Assembly: GCA_947371645.1 (NCBI GenBank) | Contig: CANBQJ010000142.1 | Coordinates: forward strand, 1-9,499 | DNA length: 9,499 bases | Reading direction: 5' to 3' | Source of the DNA: Burkholderiales bacterium | GTDB lineage: Bacteria > Pseudomonadota > Gammaproteobacteria > Burkholderiales > Burkholderiaceae | Shown here: piece after piece, positions 6,340-9,499 of the stretch | Numbering within the stretch: the first letter of the stretch is position 1 | Layout of the letters: each line of letters opens with the position of its first letter | Translations under genes and position numbers: made by a program | The notes under the pieces: generated by a model | Seen by the model: the letters and a program-made list of their open reading frames with translations, nothing else | Told to the model about the DNA's origin: nothing | Databases searched by the model: none

Positions 6340-7182
6340 ATGACCACCACGCGCCACCTGCTTGCACCCTGTCTGGCGCTGAGCGTGGCGCTGGCCTTGA
6401 CCCTGAGCCAGACGCCGGTGCTGGCAGCGGCCACCGTTGCAGCGCCATCCGGCACGGCGCCATGCAGCCAGCCGGTCTACCTCACCATCGACACCGGCCA
6501 CATGGGCGTGGCCCCCGGCATCGTCGACGTGCTGCGCAGGCACCAGGTGCACGCCACCTTTTTCCTGGCCAATGAACGCACCCAGGCCGTGGGTGAGCGC
6601 CCCGCCGGCAGCACGCTGGACGACCATTGGGCCGATTGGTGGAAGGCCCTCGCGGGCCAGGGCCACGACTTCGGCTCTCACACCTGGGACCACCTGTCGT
6701 GGCTGGCGGACACGCCGACGGGTTTCCGTTTCAAGGCGACAGCAGGCCCCCAAACCGGCCAGGTGGTGAGCCTCAGCAAGGCCGGGTACTGCGCCGAACT
6801 GGCTCGCCCCGCCACGCGCTTTCAGGCCATGACCGGCCAGCGCATGCGGGCGCTGTTCCGGGCGCCGGGCGGCAAAACGTCGCCTGCTCTCTTGCAGGCC
6901 GCACAGGCCTGTGGCTGGCGCCACGTGCCCTGGACGCCTGCCGGTTTCCTGGGCGACGAACTGGCCAGTGACCGTTACCCCAATGACGTCTTGTTGCAGC
7001 GTGCGCTGCGCAGCGTGCGCGCAGGCGATATCCTGCTGATGCACCTGGGCATCTGGTCGCGCCAGGACCCTTGGGCCCCGGCCGTGCTGGAGCCGCTGGT
7101 CGTGGGTCTGCAGGCCAAGGGCCTGTGTTTTGCCACCCTGCGCGAGCACCCTGATTTCGCCCGCGTGGGCCTGGCGCCTTGA
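6340..7182 (+). CDS. Secreted polysaccharide deacetylase (NodB fold), variant motif 1
   Basis: A 280-residue protein with a signal peptide (hydrophobic run 7-29, cleavage near VLAA). The NodB-homology domain follows. Motif 1 reads YLTIDTGH (47-54), with Thr52 where classical members have the second, metal-binding Asp. Motif 2 is SHTWDH, with His114 and His118 as metal ligands. Motif 3 is RAPGG (174-178). Motif 5 is LLMHLG, with His235. Classical members remove N- or O-acetyl groups from chitin-like, peptidoglycan or exopolysaccharide substrates using a metal and water. Because the catalytic first Asp (51) and the His pair are present, the enzyme may still be active with a two-His metal site; this is inference. 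Four Cys in the mature part (42, 151, 191, 263) could pair in the periplasm. I chose the ATG at 6340 because it opens directly on the signal peptide. It lies 17 nt after the propeller and 21 nt before the desaturase. Confidence 0.9.
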   Translation: MTTTRHLLAPCLALSVALALTLSQTPVLAAATVAAPSGTAPCSQPVYLTIDTGHMGVAPGIVDVLRRHQVHATFFLANERTQAVGERPAGSTLDDHWADWWKALAGQGHDFGSHTWDHLSWLADTPTGFRFKATAGPQTGQVVSLSKAGYCAELARPATRFQAMTGQRMRALFRAPGGKTSPALLQAAQACGWRHVPWTPAGFLGDELASDRYPNDVLLQRALRSVRAGDILLMHLGIWSRQDPWAPAVLEPLVVGLQAKGLCFATLREHPDFARVGLAP

Positions 7183-7203
7183 GCCCGTGCGGGCTTGTTT
7201 CAC

Positions 7204-8205
7204 ATGTCGTTCAACGATCTCATCACCCGCTTCACCGACGCCTTCGGCAGCCTGCAGACCTGGCTCTTCGAGGCCCTCGCGCAGCCCCTGGTCTACGCGC
7301 TGGGCTGGGGCAACCTGTCCGAAGACGCCTACGACGCCACAGGCTGGTTGCTGGTGGGCCTCATTCAGCTCACCGTGCTGCTCGCCGTCCTGGGGCCGCT
7401 GGAGCGCCTCCGCCCCCTGGAGCCGCGCGGCCCCTGGCGCAGCCGCACCACGGACGTGCTCTACACCCTCATCCACCGCCTGGGCCTGTTTCGCGTGGCC
7501 ATGTTTTTCTCGGTGGAGCCCCTGCTGGACGAGCTCTTTGGCGCTGCCCGCATCCATGGCTGGGACGGTGTCCAGCTCGACACCTACCTGGGCCCCTTGT
7601 GGCCCGGTGTGAGCGACACCGCCTGGGCCAGTTTTGTGGTCTACCTGCTGGCCCTGGACCTGCTGGACTACTGGATACACCGTGGCCAGCATCAGGTGGA
7701 CCGCTGGTGGGCGCTGCATGCCGTGCACCACAGCCAGCGCCACATGACCATGTGGACAGACAACCGCAACCACCTGCTCGACGACGTCATCCGTGACGTG
7801 CTGCTGGCTTTCACCGCGCGGGTGATCGGCGTGCCGCCAGGCCAGTTCATCGCGGTGGTGGCCGTCACCCAGTTGATGGAGAGCTTCTCGCACGTGAACG
7901 CCCGCGTGAGCCTGGGCTGGCTGGGCGAGCGCCTGGTTGTGGGGCCGCACTTTCACCGACTGCACCACGCCATCGGCATCGGGCATGAAGGCGAGCGCCC
8001 CGGCACCCTGGGTGGCTGCAACTTCGCCGTGCTCTTCCCCGTGTGGGACGTGATTTTTGGCACCGCGCGTTTTGGCGGCGCCTACGAGCCCACCGGCATC
8101 CGTGACCAACTGCCTGAATACGGCGGGCGGGATTACGGCGAGGGCTTCTGGCGCCAGCAATGGCTGGGTTTGAAGCGACTGTGGCGCGGGCCCGATGCCG
8201 CTTGA
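7204..8205 (+). CDS. Sterol desaturase / fatty acid hydroxylase family membrane protein
   Basis: A 333-residue integral membrane protein. Hydrophobic segments are clear near residues 47-64, 143-155 and 196-222, with a weaker one around 95-110. The three His clusters of the membrane di-iron hydroxylase/desaturase family are complete: HRGQH (159-163), HAVHH (172-176) and HRLHH (251-255), with extra His at 190 and 230. The family uses O2 and two irons to hydroxylate or desaturate lipids; bacterial members act on sterol-like, carotenoid or acyl chains, and the substrate cannot be told here. I chose the ATG at 7204; a TTG at 7195 would add three residues. No clear ribosome binding site is seen, and translational coupling with the deacetylase 21 nt upstream is possible. 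The context suggests a modification of an envelope lipid or lipid-linked glycan. The family assignment is firm. Confidence 0.92.
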   Translation: MSFNDLITRFTDAFGSLQTWLFEALAQPLVYALGWGNLSEDAYDATGWLLVGLIQLTVLLAVLGPLERLRPLEPRGPWRSRTTDVLYTLIHRLGLFRVAMFFSVEPLLDELFGAARIHGWDGVQLDTYLGPLWPGVSDTAWASFVVYLLALDLLDYWIHRGQHQVDRWWALHAVHHSQRHMTMWTDNRNHLLDDVIRDVLLAFTARVIGVPPGQFIAVVAVTQLMESFSHVNARVSLGWLGERLVVGPHFHRLHHAIGIGHEGERPGTLGGCNFAVLFPVWDVIFGTARFGGAYEPTGIRDQLPEYGGRDYGEGFWRQQWLGLKRLWRGPDAA

Positions 8206-8269
8206 GCTGGCCTGAGCCCTGCCGCGCAGGCAAGATCTGCGGCTGACCGTTCACACCACTGGAGACTGC

Positions 8270-9067
8270 ATGGCAGGCGTGATCATCATCGGCGACGAGA
8301 TCCTCAGCGGCCGACGCGAAGACAAACACCTGGCCAAAGCGATCTCGCTGCTGGGCGAACGCCACATGGCGCTGAGCTGGGCGCGCCATGAAGGCGACCA
8401 CCCCGAGCGCATCACCCGGGCCTTGAAAGAGGCCCTGGACAGCGGTGAGGTGGTGTTCTCCTTTGGCGGCATTGGCGCCACACCTGATGACCACACCCGC
8501 GCCTGCGCTGCCCGGGCCTGGGGCCGCCCACTCGCCCTGCACCCCGAGGCAGAGCCTTTGATCCTGCAGCGTTGCCGCGAGATGGCCGATGCGGACGGCG
8601 CTGCCTTCGACCCGCAATCCGCCGACACCCTCAGGCGCCTGCAGATGGGGCACTTCCCGCAAGGCGCCACCCTCATCCCCAACCCCTACAACCGCATCCC
8701 GGGCTTCAGCATGGCCGGCCGGGTGCATTGCGTCCCGGGTTTCCCGGTCATGGCCTGGCCCATGGTGGCCTGGGTGCTCGACACCTTGCACGCTGATCTG
8801 CACGGCACGGCCCGGGTCTTTGAGAAGGCCGTGGTCGTCTACGGCGCGATCGAGTCGGTGCTGACGCCCCTGATGGTCGACATCGAAGCGCAGTTCGCGC
8901 CGGTCAAGGTGTTCAGCCTCCCCAGCGTGGACCACCCGGTGCACGGTCGCCACGTCGAGCTGGGTGTCAAGGGCGACGAAGCCCAGGCGCTGGCGGCCTT
9001 CGAGGCCATGATGGCGGGTCTGCTCCAACTTGGTGCAAAAACTGGCCCCGTTTCTGTGCGAGGTTGA
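8270..9067 (+). CDS. Stand-alone molybdopterin-binding (CinA N-terminal type) protein
   Basis: A 265-residue protein with the MoaB/MogA-like fold. GDEIL (8-12) and GGIGATPDD (66-74) are the conserved binding-loop motifs; NPYNRIPGF (138-146) and VPGFPVM (155-161) match the CinA/competence-damage family. The family's N-terminal domain resembles molybdopterin-binding enzymes, and in full-length CinA it has been linked to ADP-ribose pyrophosphatase activity. The C-terminal nicotinamide-nucleotide deamidase domain is absent, so this is the short form. The function is unknown; molybdenum cofactor handling is not shown by any neighbour. The start is supported by a good GGAG site at 8261-8264, 5 nt before the ATG. 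It lies 64 nt after the desaturase, possibly at the end of that transcript, and 307 nt before glnA. Confidence 0.92.
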   Translation: MAGVIIIGDEILSGRREDKHLAKAISLLGERHMALSWARHEGDHPERITRALKEALDSGEVVFSFGGIGATPDDHTRACAARAWGRPLALHPEAEPLILQRCREMADADGAAFDPQSADTLRRLQMGHFPQGATLIPNPYNRIPGFSMAGRVHCVPGFPVMAWPMVAWVLDTLHADLHGTARVFEKAVVVYGAIESVLTPLMVDIEAQFAPVKVFSLPSVDHPVHGRHVELGVKGDEAQALAAFEAMMAGLLQLGAKTGPVSVRG

Positions 9068-9102
9068 TGCGCACCACCATTGCGCACGTTTGTGGTGCGC
9101 AT
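9067..9102. promoter_or_regulatory. Long dyad with NtrC-type site in the glnA leader
   Basis: ATGCGCACCAC (9067-9077), 14 bases, GTGGTGCGCAT (9092-9102): perfect 11-bp arms starting at the last base of the preceding stop codon. Nested inside, TGCGCAC (9081-9087), seven bases, GTGCGCA (9095-9101) fits the NtrC core GCAC-N7-GTGC exactly. It could be an upstream NtrC enhancer site, a hairpin terminator for the preceding gene (though no T-run follows), or both. If the sigma-54 start near 9300 is right, the nested site is centred near -209. Confidence 0.55.
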
Positions 9103-9209
9103 AATCGAGTTCACGCCACGGGATGAAATCGATCGCACGCAGCGTCCTTCGCATCGCTGCCGCCGTTGACACTGCCGCCGCCTCTCATTTCCCCATCCGG
9201 TGCACCAAC

Positions 9210-9226
9210 TGCACCGAATCGGTGGC
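9210..9226 (+). promoter_or_regulatory. Candidate NtrC-binding site near the glnA promoter
   Basis: TGCACC, five bases (GAATC), GGTGGC. The NtrC consensus is TGCACC-N5-GGTGCA, so the left half is perfect and the right half keeps GGTG. A second TGCACC is at 9201-9206 inside the 8-bp palindrome GGTGCACC (9199-9206). The site is centred about 82 nt upstream of the predicted sigma-54 start, a usual enhancer distance. Confidence 0.5.
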
Positions 9227-9232
9227 TGCGAC

Positions 9233-9255
9233 GCATTCCGGTGCTTGGTGAATGC
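9233..9255. repeat. Inverted repeat between the NtrC-type site and the glnA promoter
   Basis: GCATTC (9233-9238), 11 bases, GAATGC (9250-9255). It lies between the candidate enhancer and the candidate sigma-54 promoter. A DNA-bending protein or additional regulator could bind there; no factor is recognised. Confidence 0.35.
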
Positions 9256-9273
9256 CCTGAGTCGCCTCAGTGG

Positions 9274-9289
9274 AGGCACGCTTTCTGCT
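9274..9289 (+). promoter_or_regulatory. Sigma-54 (-24/-12) promoter of glnA
   Basis: AGGCACG, four bases (CTTT), CTGCT matches the sigma-54 consensus TGGCACG-N4-TTGCW with one mismatch in each half. The invariant GG (9275-9276) and GC (9287-9288) are separated by exactly 10 bases. The start of transcription would be near 9300, giving a leader of about 75 nt before the glnA ATG. NtrC-type sites upstream support the call. Confidence 0.65.
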
Positions 9290-9374
9290 ATTACACTGAC
9301 GCGCTGTTTCTGATCCGGAAACAGCCAGAACCCCCTTTTCGAATTCACATTCAGCCTCTTGCTAGGAGCACCTG

Positions 9375-9499
9375 ATGGCCAACAAGACCGTCGCAGACGT
9401 CATGAAGCTGGTGAAGGACAACGAAGTCAAGTTCGTTGATTTCCGCTTCACCGACACACGCGGTAAAGAACAGCACGTGACCGTGCCCGTGTCCCATTT
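9375..9499 (+). CDS. glnA: Glutamine synthetase type I, N-terminal part (cut by window end)
   Basis: Only the first 41 codons and two bases are visible. The start [20 protein letters not shown] and the following [14 protein letters not shown] match the N-terminal beta-grasp region of bacterial type I glutamine synthetase, in the form usual for Burkholderiales. The enzyme joins ammonia to glutamate with ATP and is the main entry of ammonium at low supply; it works as a cytoplasmic dodecamer. The start codon is set by a strong TAGGAG site at 9363-9368, six bases before the ATG. Regulation by nitrogen is suggested by the sigma-54-type promoter and NtrC-type sites in the 307-bp leader. Catalytic residues and the adenylylation site lie outside the window. 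Confidence 0.95.
   Translation, partial: MANKTVADVMKLVKDNEVKFVDFRFTDTRGKEQHVTVPVSH

Larger units (their letters stand above)
9068..9374 (+). promoter_or_regulatory. glnA leader region without a protein gene
   Basis: These 307 bases separate the molybdopterin-binding protein stop from the glnA start. They hold, in order, the long dyad with an NtrC-type site (9067-9102), a poor -10-like CATAAT (9100-9105) lacking a -35, a TTGACA (9166-9171) lacking a -10, a cluster of TGCACC elements with a second NtrC-type site (9201-9226), an inverted repeat (9233-9255), a sigma-54-type promoter (9274-9289) and a ribosome binding site (9363-9368). A 42-codon open frame (9123-9251) exists but has no support. 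The base composition from about 9280 is less GC-rich than the rest of the window. Confidence 0.6.

Noticed and set aside
4208..6463. A 751-codon open frame on the minus strand
   Set aside because: It is antisense to the AIM24-family, propeller and deacetylase genes, is rich in His, Gly, Ala and Gln with no recognisable domain, and is explained by GC-rich codon use on the other strand.
6136..8160. A 674-codon open frame on the minus strand
   Set aside because: Antisense to the deacetylase and desaturase genes, low-complexity composition and no domain; the plus-strand genes carry complete catalytic motifs.
8218..8230. CCTGC-CGC-GCAGG as a terminator after the desaturase gene
   Set aside because: The stem is only 5 bp and no T-run follows; such short inverted repeats are common in GC-rich DNA.
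9100..9105. CATAAT as a sigma-70 -10 box
   Set aside because: No -35 is present at normal spacing and the extended -10 TG is misplaced by one base.
9166..9171. TTGACA as a sigma-70 -35 for glnA
   Set aside because: No -10-like hexamer lies 16 to 18 bases downstream; the sigma-54 element fits better.
7865..9172. A 435-codon minus-strand open frame over the molybdopterin-binding gene
   Set aside because: Antisense to a gene with clear family motifs and a good ribosome binding site.
9123..9251. A 42-codon open frame in the glnA leader starting MKSIARSVLR
   Set aside because: It has no real ribosome binding site, is Ala-rich and overlaps the NtrC-type cluster; nothing supports translation. A leader peptide cannot be fully excluded.
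1..9499. Mobile elements, CRISPR arrays, tRNA or rRNA genes
   Set aside because: No transposase, integrase, regular spaced repeats or RNA gene signatures were seen on either strand.

Overview
The window is a GC-rich bacterial chromosome segment. The partial glutamine synthetase at the right edge, the codon use and the gene families point to a betaproteobacterium of the order Burkholderiales, probably near Comamonadaceae. This is recognition from memory, not from a search. I see no mobile element, CRISPR array, tRNA or rRNA. Coding density is high, and only one gene-free stretch exceeds 300 bases: the glnA leader.

Layout. Left edge: a secreted chalcone isomerase-like protein (+), cut by the window start, converges after 10 bp on a minus-strand run. 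Read 5' to 3' on the minus strand, that run is a membrane-anchored GGDEF protein (4178-2850), a HI0933/BaiN-type flavoprotein (2780-1452) and ubiE (1429-698). A 143-bp divergent intergenic region carries a 23-bp dyad and a small hairpin. It leads into a plus-strand series: an AIM24/TIGR00266 protein (4322-5140), a secreted YVTN/YncE-type beta-propeller (5261-6322), a secreted NodB-fold polysaccharide deacetylase (6340-7182), a membrane sterol desaturase/fatty acid hydroxylase family protein (7204-8205), a stand-alone molybdopterin-binding (CinA N-terminal type) protein (8270-9067) and glnA (from 9375, cut by the window end).

How the genes may work together. ubiE supplies ubiquinone. The three genes from propeller to desaturase are tightly spaced (17 and 21 nt gaps). 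Two products are predicted to be exported and one is an integral membrane di-iron enzyme, so they look like one transcription unit acting on the cell envelope; the substrate is unknown. glnA is set apart by a 307-bp leader with a close match to a sigma-54 -24/-12 promoter and two NtrC-type dyads upstream, which is the arrangement expected for nitrogen-regulated glutamine synthetase.

Most notable points. (1) The glnA control region. (2) Asp-to-Thr at the second Asp of motif 1 of the deacetylase, with its other motifs intact. (3) Asp-to-Asn at the first metal-binding Asp of the GGDEF domain, with GGDEF and RxxD motifs intact. (4) The propeller/deacetylase/desaturase cassette as a candidate undescribed envelope-modification unit. 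I found no clear evidence of a wholly new defence or mobile system.
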